Shown in pieces: positions 26,554 to 35,657 of a stretch of DNA of 45,186 bases (position 1 is its first letter; each line of letters starts with the position of its first letter). The DNA is taken from positions 1-45,186 of the forward strand of contig NZ_JAFIFQ010000030.1 of NCBI RefSeq assembly GCF_020831925.1, in the 5' to 3' direction. The translations under genes were made by a program, and so were the position numbers. The notes under the pieces are model-generated. The model made no database searches. It worked only from the letters and a program-made list of their open reading frames with translations, and had not been told where the DNA came from. Source of the stretch: Alkalimonas sp. GTDB lineage: Bacteria > Pseudomonadota > Gammaproteobacteria > Enterobacterales > Alteromonadaceae.

Positions 26554-27354
26554 ATGAGTAAGTCAAGCAACTATGTTTCGAGGCAGTCCGGCGAGCATGG
26601 TGTTATTGCCTGGTCGGACGAAGAAAATCAAATCTGGCATGAGCTGATTACACGTCAGCTCGGCTGTATTGAAGGCAAAGCCTGCGATGAGTTTATGGCC
26701 GGATTGGAGCGCCTGCAACTGCCAACCGATCGTATTCCGCAACTGGAAGAAGTAAGCAAAGTGCTGCGTGAAACCACGGGTTGGGAATGTGCCGAGGTGC
26801 CGGCACTGATCAGTTTTGATCGCTTTTTTGAGCTGTTGGCCAACAAGAAGTTTCCGGTAGCGACCTTTATTCGCTCGCGCGAAGAGTTCGATTATCTGCA
26901 AGAGCCGGATATTTTCCATGAAATTTTTGGTCATTGCGCCATGCTGACCAACCCGGCTTTTGCCGAGTTCACCCATGCCTATGGCAAAATTGGTCTGGCT
27001 GCCAGCAAAGAAGACCGGGTCTATTTGGCGCGCCTGTACTGGTTCACCATTGAGTTTGGTTTGCTGCAAACCAAAGACGGCCTGCGCATCTACGGTGGCG
27101 GTATTTTATCTTCTCCGGGTGAAACCATTTATGCCCTGGAATCGGAAAAACCAGAGCGCAAACCTTTCGATGCCATCGATGTGTTAAGAACCCCCTACCG
27201 CATTGATATCATGCAACCGATTTATTTTACCATCAGCCAAATCAATGATCTGTTTGATATTGCGCACCTCGACATGATGTCGCTGGTGCAGCAGGCCAAG
27301 CAGCTTGGCTTGCATGCGCCTAAATTTCCGCCTAAACAAAAACAAGCAAGTTAG
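26554..27354 (+). CDS. phhA: phenylalanine-4-hydroxylase
   Basis: This pterin-dependent, non-haem iron monooxygenase turns phenylalanine into tyrosine with O2 and tetrahydropterin. The 266-residue monodomain bacterial form has the iron ligands H122 and H127 (in [11 protein letters not shown]) and E167 (in TIEFGLLQ). There is no regulatory ACT domain, as usual for bacteria. phhB follows after 10 bp, and a TyrR box and promoter precede the gene. Confidence 0.96.
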   Translation: MSKSSNYVSRQSGEHGVIAWSDEENQIWHELITRQLGCIEGKACDEFMAGLERLQLPTDRIPQLEEVSKVLRETTGWECAEVPALISFDRFFELLANKKFPVATFIRSREEFDYLQEPDIFHEIFGHCAMLTNPAFAEFTHAYGKIGLAASKEDRVYLARLYWFTIEFGLLQTKDGLRIYGGGILSSPGETIYALESEKPERKPFDAIDVLRTPYRIDIMQPIYFTISQINDLFDIAHLDMMSLVQQAKQLGLHAPKFPPKQKQAS

Positions 27355-27364
27355 AGAGGACTTG

Positions 27365-27706
27365 ATGTCAGAATTAACCACCATGAAATGCGAAGCCTGT
27401 CGTGCTGACGCGCCCAGAGTATCCGATGACGAATTGCCGGTATTGATGCGGCAAATTCCGGATTGGACCCCGGTAGTCCGTGACGGAATTTTGCAGCTGG
27501 AGCGCCAATACAAATTCAAAAACTTTAAAGCCGCCTGGGCTTTTCACAACAAGGTTGCAGAAATGGCGGAAGAAGAAGGCCATCATCCGGCCTTGCTGCT
27601 GGAGTGGGGCAAGCTAACCGTGACCTGGTGGTCACACTCCATCAAAGGCCTGCACAAAAACGACTTTATCTGCGCCGCAAAAACCGACGCTTTGTTGGCA
27701 GAGTAA
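27365..27706 (+). CDS. phhB: pterin-4a-carbinolamine dehydratase
   Basis: PhhB dehydrates the 4a-hydroxytetrahydropterin formed by PhhA so the cofactor can be recycled. The start is the ATG at 27365 ([17 protein letters not shown]), preceded by GAGAGGAC; 113 residues. The motif [23 protein letters not shown] contains the catalytic histidines of the family. It is co-transcribed with phhA and followed by a terminator. Confidence 0.95.
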   Translation: MSELTTMKCEACRADAPRVSDDELPVLMRQIPDWTPVVRDGILQLERQYKFKNFKAAWAFHNKVAEMAEEEGHHPALLLEWGKLTVTWWSHSIKGLHKNDFICAAKTDALLAE

Positions 27707-27725
27707 GTTTGTAGTAAGTTTGTAA

Positions 27726-27763
27726 AAGGCCGCAGACGATTCACCTTGTCTGCGGTTTTTCTT
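27726..27763 (+). terminator. Rho-independent terminator after phhAB
   Basis: CCGCAGAC (27730-27737) and GTCTGCGG (27748-27755) with a 10-nt loop, flanked by A's and TTTTT. The remaining sequence up to 27984 shows no further gene. Confidence 0.82.
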
Positions 27764-27984
27764 ATCTGGATGCAGGCTCTTAGCCAGCTGCTCCCACTAA
27801 TAATTGCCCTTAAATGTATTCTGACCCTCTAATGTTGCATTCAGCCCCTTTTTCATTGCAAGCCTCCGCATTAGCATCGAAAATCTTCGGCTGGATAGTC
27901 AGCGCTCTCGCTCTTGATCGTTGTTGATCCCGATCACGTAAACTTTCGACCATAAACGAACTTCCTACTATTGGACATGACAAC

Positions 27985-30519
27985 ATGATAATTTTTTCCT
28001 CTTCAGGACTACGGCGGTCGGCACTCGCCAGCGTAGTTGCGATGAGCTTTTTGCTACAGCCCGCATTCGCAGATCAAGACAACAAGAAAGAAGCCAAAGG
28101 GTACAGCGAGCTTGTTGCAGAACTCAAGGTTCAGCAAGGTTTGTTCAACTTTTACCGCAACATGGAATCCGGTGAGACTATGCTGTCATTGCGTGAGTCG
28201 CAGCTCAATCAGCCGTTTATCTATCATGCTCAGACCATGGATGGCGTGGTTGAGGCCGGTCACTACCGTGGTAATTTTCGGCAGACGCGTTTGATTGAGT
28301 TTCGGCGTAACTTTAAACGCATTGAGGTTGTCAGTTGGAACCCACGTTATGTCTTTGATACTGAGAATCCACTAAGCCGCGCTGCTGAGGCTAACCGCAG
28401 TGAAGCACTTTTGGCGGTGCTGGATATTGAAGCGAATGAGGATGGTCGTATTCTGGTTAAAGCCGATCCTTTGTTTAAAAGTCAGGCCTTGCATCGCATC
28501 ACGCCCTGGGCAAACCCAAATCAGACGGGACCACGTTTTTCTCTGGGAACTCTAAACGTGGACCGTTCGCGCATCGCTCGCGAGCGCCTGTATGAGCGAA
28601 ATATGGATGTGGTGGTGGACTATGTGTTCATCAACGAAGAGCCGGTGGTGTTTGGTTCGGCTGCCATTGCCGATCCACGTTTCATTACCATTAGTCTGCA
28701 GCACTCCTTTATTGAAATGCCAGACAATGATTATCAGCCCCGCCGGGATGATCCCCGGGTTGGCTACTTTACCCAACAGTTCGATCAGATGACCAACCCA
28801 GAGTGGACGCCATGGGGCGATGTGATCAATCGCTGGAACCTGGTGAAAGAAGATCCTCAGGCCAGGCTGTCTGAGCCGGTACAACCCATAGTCTGGTGGA
28901 TAGAGAATACCACGCCTCATCAGTGGCGAAGTGCCATTCGCCAAGGCGTGGAAGACTGGAACATTGCCTTTGAAGCGGCTGGCTTTAAGAATGCCATTGT
29001 GGTGAAAGAGCAGCCAGATAATGCGGATTGGGACGCAGGGGACGTCAATTACAATGTATTGCGCTGGACCTCGTCACCACGCCCACCTTTTGGCGGCTAT
29101 GGCCCGTCTTTAGCGAACCCGAAAACCGGTGAAATCATCAGCTCCAACATCATGCTTGAGTTTGTCTTTATGTCGAACCGTTGGACCCTGGGTGAGCTCT
29201 TTTCAGGTGGCGCGAACCTGATGGCTGATCATCACTCGGCTGATGATCATCAGTTACATTGCAGCCTGGGCCATTCCTTGCAAATGGGGCATATCGTGGC
29301 GCGGCTTGCCTCGGATACACGCATGTACGACAACATCGACGATGATCCAATTTTGGAACAGGCATTACGCCACCTGATTATGCATGAAGTGGGTCATACC
29401 CTGGGGCTGAATCACAACATGCGTTCACACAGTTTGTGGAATAATCAGCAAGTGCATGATGCAGCACTGACACAAGGGGTGCTATCCGGCTCAGTGATGG
29501 ATTACAACCCGGTGAATATTGCACCAGTCGGTGTGGAGCAAGGGGATTATTACAGTTATAAACCAGGCCCCTACGATATCTGGGCTATTGAGTATGGCTA
29601 CTCTACCGGCCTTGATGATGCCGAAGCGGAAGAGCAGCGACTGCAAACCATTTTAAGCCGCTCGCATTTGCCTGAGCTTGCTTTTGGCAATGATGCGGAT
29701 GACATGCGTGCACCCGGCCGGCACATTGATCCGCGCGTTATGATTGGTGCTATGAGCTCGGATCCCATTGCCTATGCGCAGGATCGTTGGCAGCGTGTCA
29801 ACCATGAATTTTCCCAGTTGTTGGAGAAAGGACGTGTCGATGGTGAGTCTCACCAACGTGTTTTAACCAGTGCCAACATGCTGTTTGGTCAGTACGCAGG
29901 CCAGGCCAATGTTGTTAGTCGGTACATTGGTGGTGTCTATGTTGAGCGTGCTTTTATTGGTCAGCATGACGATGTGAAACCCTTTCAACCCGTTCCCCGG
30001 GCTACCCAGCGTCAGGCCATGACGGCGCTGAACAGCTATGTGTTTGCCGCCGATACCTTACAAAGCATGCAGCCTGTGTTGGCTTACATGCATGCTCAGC
30101 GCAGGGGGTTTAGCCATCGCGGCAACAATGAAGATCCACGCATGCATCGAATGATACTGGGGATGCAGCGCAATGTGCTCGACCATATTCTGCATCAGCA
30201 AGTGCTGCAGCGTATTTCCGATACGGCTTTGTATGGCAACGAGTACAGCCTGACCGAGATGCTGAATGATCTGACGAAAGGGATTTTTCAGGGCGAGTTG
30301 ACCACGCTCAGCCAGAATCTACAGTTGGAATATGTGAATCGTCTGATCAAAATCTCAGGGCTTGAGGATGACTCAGATTATGATCATCTCAGTCAGGCTG
30401 CAGCAGTCGGTCAACTGCGCGCCATTCGCAACCTGTCGGCACCGCGCCGGTCGGCTGATGCTGTCCGTAATCATTACCACTACCTGCATCTGCTGATCGA
30501 TAGAGCTTTTGCCGCTTAA
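27985..30519 (+). CDS. secreted zinc-dependent metalloprotease (metzincin-like)
   Basis: This is an 844-residue exported protein. A signal peptide (about residues 1-29, ending PAFA) is followed by a large N-terminal domain of the DUF5117/DUF5118 kind, then the zinc site HEVGHTLGLNHN (H467, E468, H471, H477), the extended HExxHxxGxxH of metzincins. A downstream methionine in SGSVMDYNP may be the Met-turn. The family is widespread in Alteromonadales and Bacteroidetes but little characterised, and its substrates are unknown. It is a single gene between phhAB and a convergent transporter. A role in releasing amino acids from external protein would suit the catabolic neighbours; this is inference. 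Confidence 0.85.
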   Translation: MIIFSSSGLRRSALASVVAMSFLLQPAFADQDNKKEAKGYSELVAELKVQQGLFNFYRNMESGETMLSLRESQLNQPFIYHAQTMDGVVEAGHYRGNFRQTRLIEFRRNFKRIEVVSWNPRYVFDTENPLSRAAEANRSEALLAVLDIEANEDGRILVKADPLFKSQALHRITPWANPNQTGPRFSLGTLNVDRSRIARERLYERNMDVVVDYVFINEEPVVFGSAAIADPRFITISLQHSFIEMPDNDYQPRRDDPRVGYFTQQFDQMTNPEWTPWGDVINRWNLVKEDPQARLSEPVQPIVWWIENTTPHQWRSAIRQGVEDWNIAFEAAGFKNAIVVKEQPDNADWDAGDVNYNVLRWTSSPRPPFGGYGPSLANPKTGEIISSNIMLEFVFMSNRWTLGELFSGGANLMADHHSADDHQLHCSLGHSLQMGHIVARLASDTRMYDNIDDDPILEQALRHLIMHEVGHTLGLNHNMRSHSLWNNQQVHDAALTQGVLSGSVMDYNPVNIAPVGVEQGDYYSYKPGPYDIWAIEYGYSTGLDDAEAEEQRLQTILSRSHLPELAFGNDADDMRAPGRHIDPRVMIGAMSSDPIAYAQDRWQRVNHEFSQLLEKGRVDGESHQRVLTSANMLFGQYAGQANVVSRYIGGVYVERAFIGQHDDVKPFQPVPRATQRQAMTALNSYVFAADTLQSMQPVLAYMHAQRRGFSHRGNNEDPRMHRMILGMQRNVLDHILHQQVLQRISDTALYGNEYSLTEMLNDLTKGIFQGELTTLSQNLQLEYVNRLIKISGLEDDSDYDHLSQAAAVGQLRAIRNLSAPRRSADAVRNHYHYLHLLIDRAFAA

Positions 30520-30545
30520 TCAGCTCTGTCGAAAACAACCTGTTG

Positions 30546-30570
30546 AAGTCCGGCTTGGCCGGACTTTTTT
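30546..30570 (+). terminator. Rho-independent terminator after the metalloprotease
   Basis: AAGTCCGGC (30546-30554) and GCCGGACTT (30558-30566) with a 3-nt loop, followed by T's. It reaches the stop codon of the convergent transporter gene. Confidence 0.85.
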
Positions 30571-31438
30571 ATGCCTGTTTTTTCCGATAGCCCCATACAA
30601 TCATCGCTGCGCCAGAAGCAAACATGATGAGGCTGTAAATCGCCGATGGAATGGCCATGGTGCTGTTGTTCAGCAACATCGGCGAGGTAGCGATGGCGAT
30701 GCCTAAGGTGCCATTCTGGATACCAACTTCAATGGTCAGTGAGCGGGTTTGCGGGCCACGACAGCCAATGCTGCGGGCCGCTAAATAGCCAGCCAGCATA
30801 CTCAGCAGGTTCAGTAACAAAGCCGCGATACCAATGGCGAGGAAAAATCCCAGCAAGCGATCCAGTTCGTGCAGTAAAACACCCGCTACCACCGCAACCA
30901 AAAAGAATGACGAGAGCCACTTCACCGGCTGCTGGCAGCTTCTGGAAAACTCCGGCCAACGGGCTTTTAACCACATACCCAAAGAGACCGGCAACAGAAT
31001 AATCACCAACAGCTGCAATACGGTGCGAGGTACTGAAAGTGCCACGTATTGGCCTTCACCCAAAAACAGCAACGATGCCAGGTTGACCAATAACGGTAGG
31101 CTGATAATCACCACCAGGCTACTGATGGCAGTCAGGCTGATAGAAAGTGCGGTATCGGCATGGGCTAAATGAGCAATCAGATTGGAGGTAGGGCCGCCGG
31201 GGCAGGCGGCTATCAGCACCAGGCCTACCGCCAGCTCGGGCGGCAACTGCAGCAAGTAAGCCAGCAAAAATGCCAGTGCTGGGATAGCGATAATTTGCAT
31301 CGCAAGGCCAGTCAATACCGGTTTTGGGGTTTGCAAAAGTTGTTTGAAATGCACTGGCTTAAGGGATAAACCCATGCCGAGCATAATCACAGCCAGAGCT
31401 ACGGGCAGAAAAACCTGGGTAAAAATATTGGCTTCCAT
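30569..31438 (-). CDS. BASS-family (bile acid:sodium symporter-like) transporter
   Basis: This 289-residue hydrophobic protein has about nine membrane segments and belongs to the bile acid/sodium symporter superfamily. The ion-site region ACPGGPTSNLIAHLAHAD and the second crossover segment EVGIQNGTLGIAIA (with the conserved E-x-G-x-Q-N) are both present. Bacterial members carry organic anions, often 2-oxoacids. AAGG precedes the ATG. It diverges from tyrR with a TyrR box in the shared 151-bp region, so uptake of an aromatic 2-oxoacid or a related compound is a reasonable inference. Confidence 0.85.
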   Translation of the reverse strand: MEANIFTQVFLPVALAVIMLGMGLSLKPVHFKQLLQTPKPVLTGLAMQIIAIPALAFLLAYLLQLPPELAVGLVLIAACPGGPTSNLIAHLAHADTALSISLTAISSLVVIISLPLLVNLASLLFLGEGQYVALSVPRTVLQLLVIILLPVSLGMWLKARWPEFSRSCQQPVKWLSSFFLVAVVAGVLLHELDRLLGFFLAIGIAALLLNLLSMLAGYLAARSIGCRGPQTRSLTIEVGIQNGTLGIAIATSPMLLNNSTMAIPSAIYSLIMFASGAAMIVWGYRKKQA

Positions 31439-31498
31439 AACGACCTTACAACTACTTTGGTTTCGCTACTATGGCAAATCAGACCAGTCAAGACAAGG

Positions 31499-31516
31499 TG
31501 TTCATATTTCTTTACA
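31499..31516. promoter_or_regulatory. TyrR box in the tyrR / transporter divergent region
   Basis: TGTTCATATTTCTTTACA has a perfect right half (TTTACA) and a partial left half of the TyrR consensus. It sits just upstream of a candidate tyrR promoter (-10 TATGAT at 31548-31553). It could give autoregulation and also control the divergent transporter gene. Confidence 0.5.
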
Positions 31517-31589
31517 AAAATTCTGGTCTAATCGAACGGCTTTATCGTATGATGCTGCAACTGATTAAGCGTGAGGTAACACCATCGTT

Positions 31590-33152
31590 ATGCGCCTAGA
31601 AATACATTGTCAGGACCGATTAGGAATTGCTCAGGAAATTCTAAATATTCTGGTCAGCTATCAACTGGACTTGCGTGGCATCGAAGTGGACGCCGCCTCC
31701 AGCCGTATGTTTGTCTCTTTTCCAAGCATTCATTTTGAACAGTTTCAGGAGCTGATGGCCAAGATGCGTCGCATTCCTGGCGTAGCCGATGTAAAAACTA
31801 CCGCCTTTATGCCATCGGAGCGCCACCAGAACGAGCTCATCACCCTATTAAAAACCTTGCCAGATGGCATTATAGCTATTGATACCAAGGCACAGGTCAG
31901 TGTGATTAATGATGCAGCGCTTGAAGCGCTTGGCGTTGAGCGCAAAGCCATTGAAGGCGAGTTGCTGCCTGGCTTGGTAAAGGGCTTTAACTTTCTGCGT
32001 TGGCTGGAAAGCGATGATGTGCTGGCCCAGACCCGGCGGGTCGAAATTCAGGGCAAACATTTCATCGCGGATTTGCTACCCGTGATGGTACCGGACGAAA
32101 GTGGCCATGAGGTGCTGGCGGGTGCTGTGATCAATCTGAAATCAGAAAGCCGGCTAGGGCAGCATATGCTGGCCTTTAATAAAGGCAATCAGGAAAGCTT
32201 TCAGACGCTGCAGGCGCAGAGCCCGCAAATGCGTAAAGTGATTCGGGAAGCCAAGAAAATGGCGCTGCTGGATGGGCCTTTGCTGATTACCGGTGAAACG
32301 GGGACTGGTAAAGAGCTGCTGGCGCGGGCTTGCCATGCAGCTGGTAGCCGGGCTGGTAAACCCTTCTTAGCGGTCAATTGTGCCTCAATGCCTGATAATG
32401 TGGCCGAGTCCGAGCTGTTTGGCTATGGTCCCAATGCCTTCGCTGGCTCTTCTGAGGGTAAGAAAGGTATTTTTGAGCAAGCCAATGGCGGCATTGTTTT
32501 CCTGGATGAAGTGGGGGAGATGTCGCGTGAGCTGCAAACCAAGTTACTGCGCTTTTTGCAGGATGGCTCCTTTCGCCGTGTTGCCGATGAGAACGAAGTG
32601 AAAGTCGATGTAAGGGTGATTTGTACCACACAGAAGGACTTGCCGGCTATGGTACAGGAAGGCAAATTTCGTGAGGATCTGTATTACCGGCTTAATGTCT
32701 TTACCCTGGCATTACCGGCCCTGCGCGAGCGTAAGCAGGACATCGTGCCGCTTACCGAGCATTTTGTTGCCCGCTTTGCTGCCCGGCTGGGGCGTAAAGC
32801 ACCAAAGCTAAGCGATAGCTGTGTTCAGTTTTTACAAAGTTACCCCTGGCCAGGTAATGTGCGTCAGCTGGAAAATGCGCTTTATCGCGCCGTTACCCTG
32901 CTGGAAGGCTATCAACTGGATAAAGAGCATCTGCAGTTGCCCAGCTTTACCAGTGATTTTGGCTATCTGGAGCAGGACTTTGATGGCACCTTAGATGAAG
33001 CGGTTAAACGCTTTGAAGCCAGCTTGCTGCGCAAGTTGTATCCGGCGTATCCAAGCTCACGGCAACTGGCGAAAAAGCTGGGACTTAGCCATACCGCCGT
33101 GGCCAATAAACTGCGTGATTACGGTATTAATCGCAAGACTGTAAAAATTTAA
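31590..33152 (+). CDS. tyrR: aromatic amino acid regulator TyrR/PhhR
   Basis: TyrR controls aromatic amino acid transport and metabolism and responds to tyrosine, phenylalanine and ATP. The 520-residue protein has an ACT domain (about 1-75, MRLEIHCQDRLGIAQEIL), a PAS domain (about 80-190), an AAA+ module (about 205-435, Walker A GETGTGKE, FLDEVGE) and a Fis-type helix-turn-helix (SSRQLAKKLGLSHTAVANKLRDYG). The loop that is GAFTGA in sigma-54 activators reads NAFAGS at the same place, so it should act with sigma-70. It is flanked by genes of phenylalanine and tyrosine breakdown, three of which have matching boxes. Confidence 0.94.
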   Translation: MRLEIHCQDRLGIAQEILNILVSYQLDLRGIEVDAASSRMFVSFPSIHFEQFQELMAKMRRIPGVADVKTTAFMPSERHQNELITLLKTLPDGIIAIDTKAQVSVINDAALEALGVERKAIEGELLPGLVKGFNFLRWLESDDVLAQTRRVEIQGKHFIADLLPVMVPDESGHEVLAGAVINLKSESRLGQHMLAFNKGNQESFQTLQAQSPQMRKVIREAKKMALLDGPLLITGETGTGKELLARACHAAGSRAGKPFLAVNCASMPDNVAESELFGYGPNAFAGSSEGKKGIFEQANGGIVFLDEVGEMSRELQTKLLRFLQDGSFRRVADENEVKVDVRVICTTQKDLPAMVQEGKFREDLYYRLNVFTLALPALRERKQDIVPLTEHFVARFAARLGRKAPKLSDSCVQFLQSYPWPGNVRQLENALYRAVTLLEGYQLDKEHLQLPSFTSDFGYLEQDFDGTLDEAVKRFEASLLRKLYPAYPSSRQLAKKLGLSHTAVANKLRDYGINRKTVKI

Positions 33153-33181
33153 TGCCACTTTGTGCTTAAATCGATACTCTG

Positions 33182-33209
33182 AGCCGCCAGCCCAAGCGGG
33201 CTGGTGGCT
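33182..33209 (+). terminator. stem-loop after tyrR
   Basis: AGCCGCCAGCCC pairs with GGGCTGGTGGCT over 12 bp (one G-U) around an AAGC loop. The T-run is missing; it is a likely 3' end for tyrR. Confidence 0.5.
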
Positions 33210-33242
33210 GCTACTTCCTGAACCCCTCGTAAAAATCCATAT

Positions 33243-33260
33243 TGTATTGCAATCTTTACG
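33243..33260. promoter_or_regulatory. TyrR box upstream of hpd
   Basis: TGTATTGCAATCTTTACG has the same layout and the same right half (TTTACG) as the phhA box. It lies 130 bp before the hpd ATG. The promoter between them is weak by eye, as expected if activation is needed. Confidence 0.6.
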
Positions 33261-33389
33261 CTTTTTACGTGCTAGTGAAATGGGCGCAAAAATGACAGTG
33301 GATGTTCATTCTGGTCAAACTAAAGCAAGATAGCGCCAACCGCAGCCAGGCTGCATAGACTGTACATAATTAGTTCGTGGAGATGTCGC

Positions 33390-34463
33390 ATGCAAGACGT
33401 GTATAACCCCTTAGGTACCGATGGTTTCGAGTTTGTTGAGTACACTGCCGCTGATGCGGACGGTATTGCCAAGCTAAAAGCCTTGTTTCATGGTCTTGGG
33501 TTTACTGAGGTCGCCAAACATCGGTCAAAAGAAGCCTGGCTGTACAAGCAGGGCGATATCAACTTTATCATCAATGCGCAGCCTAACTCCCAGGCCGAAG
33601 CCTTTGCTCGTGAGCATGGTCCCAGTGTTTGTGCCATGGCGTTTCGGGTGCAAGATGCCGCCAAAGCACTGCAGCATGCGCTTGCCAATGGTGCCAAAGA
33701 ATACAAAAACCAGATTGGCCCGATGGAGCTGAATATTCCGGCTGTGTACGGTATTGGCAGCAGCTTGCTTTATTTTGTCGATCGCTACGGTGCCTCTTCG
33801 GTGTACGACATCGACTTTAAATACTACGACAACTGGCAAACCGAGATGGCCAAGCATGGTGTTGGTCTGGAAGTGCTGGATCATTTAACGCACAACGTGA
33901 TGCGTGGCAATATGAATGTCTGGTCTGGCTTTTATGAAAACATCGGTAACTTCCGTGAAATCCGCTACTTTGATATCGAAGGCAAGCTTACCGGCTTGGT
34001 GTCCCGCGCCATGACGGCGCCATGTGGCAAAATCCGAATTCCAATCAATGAGTCATCGGACGATAAATCACAAATCGAAGAATTCTTGCGTGAGTACAAT
34101 GGCGAAGGCATTCAGCACATTGCCCTGACCACCGAAGACATTTATCAGACGGTGCGTACTTTGCGTGAGCGCGGTATGGACTTTATGCCGACGCCAGATA
34201 CCTACTACGATAAAGTGAACAGCCGGGTCGAAGGGCATGAAGAAGATTTGGATCAGCTACGTGAGCTGCGTATTCTGATCGACGGCGCGCCAATGAAAGA
34301 CGGTATTTTGCTGCAGATCTTTACCAAAACCGTGATTGGTCCGGTATTCTTTGAAATCATTCAGCGTAAAGGCAATGAAGGTTTCGGCGAGGGTAACTTT
34401 AAAGCCTTGTTTGAATCCATTGAAGAAGACCAAATCCAGCGTGGAGTGTTAGCGAATGCGTAA
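33390..34463 (+). CDS. hpd: 4-hydroxyphenylpyruvate dioxygenase
   Basis: This Fe(II) dioxygenase converts 4-hydroxyphenylpyruvate to homogentisate. The 357-residue protein has two vicinal-oxygen-chelate halves. Its ligands are H165 (in LDHLTHNV), H243 (in QHIALTT) and E322 (in FFEIIQRKG), spaced as in Pseudomonas HPPD, and the C-terminal NEGFGEGNFKALF segment is conserved. It is the first gene of hpd-hmgA-fah; the next gene overlaps it by 8 bp. Over-activity relative to HmgA leads to pyomelanin in many bacteria. Confidence 0.96.
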   Translation: MQDVYNPLGTDGFEFVEYTAADADGIAKLKALFHGLGFTEVAKHRSKEAWLYKQGDINFIINAQPNSQAEAFAREHGPSVCAMAFRVQDAAKALQHALANGAKEYKNQIGPMELNIPAVYGIGSSLLYFVDRYGASSVYDIDFKYYDNWQTEMAKHGVGLEVLDHLTHNVMRGNMNVWSGFYENIGNFREIRYFDIEGKLTGLVSRAMTAPCGKIRIPINESSDDKSQIEEFLREYNGEGIQHIALTTEDIYQTVRTLRERGMDFMPTPDTYYDKVNSRVEGHEEDLDQLRELRILIDGAPMKDGILLQIFTKTVIGPVFFEIIQRKGNEGFGEGNFKALFESIEEDQIQRGVLANA

Positions 34464-35586
34464 ATGGGCCTCTTTTCCACTGCGGGAAGGCGATGTGTCA
34501 CGTCAGGCACATGCCGACTTCCCGGAACAAGCGATTTATGAGCGCGAGACCGGTCGTAGTGGTTTTTTTGGTCCGGCCACGCACTTTCATCACCGCCATG
34601 CCCCAACGGGCTGGAGTGACTGGCAGGGACCTTTGCGTCCCCGACTGTTCGATTTAAACCAGCTAACCGAAAATCAGGTGGCCTCCCCCTGGCAAGTGCC
34701 TTTGCTGCTGCACAATGCGCACTGCAAAATGCGCACCTGGCGTGTGAACGAGCGCATGCCTTATCTGGTGCGCAATGCCGACGGCGATGAGCTGTTGTTT
34801 GTGCACGAAGGCAGCGCCGATCTTTACTGCGACTATGGTCATCTGGAAATCGTCGAAGGCGATTATGTCGTAATTCCACGCAGCACCATGTGGCGGTTAG
34901 AGCCAAAGCAGCCGATGCTGCTGTTGATGATTGAAGCGACCAACGATTCCTACCAGTTGCCGGAAAAAGGCCTGGTCGGTAACCATGCGATTTTTGATCC
35001 GGCCATGCTGGACACGCCAAAAATCAACGAGGCCTTCAAAGCGCAGTACTCGGAAGACAGCTGGCAGGTACAGATTAAACGCCATGGCCAGACTTCCGTA
35101 GTGACTTACCCCTACAATCCGCTGGATGCGGTTGGCTGGCACGGTGATCTGGCCGTGATGCGCATCAACTGGCGCGATATCCGGCCGCTGATGAGCCATC
35201 GCTATCATTTACCGCCATCGGCGCACACCACCTTTGTCGCGCAGCGTTTTGTGGTCTGTACCTTTGTGCCGCGGCCGATTGAAAGCGATCCAGGCGCATT
35301 GAAAGTCCCGTTTTACCACAACAACGACGATTACGATGAAGTGTTGTTTTACCATGCTGGCGACTTCTTTAGCCGCGACAATATCGAAAAAGGCATGGTG
35401 ACTTTTCATCCGGCCGGTTTTACTCATGGCCCGCATCCGAAAGCCTTTCAAGCCGCTCAGGAATACCGTAAAAAGTTTACCGATGAAGTGGCGGTGATGC
35501 TGGATACCCGTGATGCGCTGGAAATTGGTGAAGCAGCGCTTGGTACCGAGAATCCGGCGTATGTGAACAGCTGGCAGGTTAAATAA
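34456..35586 (+). CDS. hmgA: homogentisate 1,2-dioxygenase
   Basis: HmgA opens the ring of homogentisate to maleylacetoacetate using Fe(II) and O2. The protein has 376 residues, shorter than the roughly 430 of the Pseudomonas and animal enzymes. The cupin core and C-terminal metal region are clear: FYHNNDDYDEVLFYHAGDF followed by HPAGFTHGPHP. The spacing of the first histidine and the acidic ligand looks one residue longer than in the human enzyme. Position between hpd and fah supports the assignment strongly. It starts 8 bp inside hpd. Confidence 0.9.
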   Translation: MRKWASFPLREGDVSRQAHADFPEQAIYERETGRSGFFGPATHFHHRHAPTGWSDWQGPLRPRLFDLNQLTENQVASPWQVPLLLHNAHCKMRTWRVNERMPYLVRNADGDELLFVHEGSADLYCDYGHLEIVEGDYVVIPRSTMWRLEPKQPMLLLMIEATNDSYQLPEKGLVGNHAIFDPAMLDTPKINEAFKAQYSEDSWQVQIKRHGQTSVVTYPYNPLDAVGWHGDLAVMRINWRDIRPLMSHRYHLPPSAHTTFVAQRFVVCTFVPRPIESDPGALKVPFYHNNDDYDEVLFYHAGDFFSRDNIEKGMVTFHPAGFTHGPHPKAFQAAQEYRKKFTDEVAVMLDTRDALEIGEAALGTENPAYVNSWQVK

Positions 35587-35657
35587 TTTGAGCATCTGAT
35601 GGGTGCACTTTAGATGTTGTGCACAGAGTATAGAGTGCCGCAGTACAAGGATTTAGA

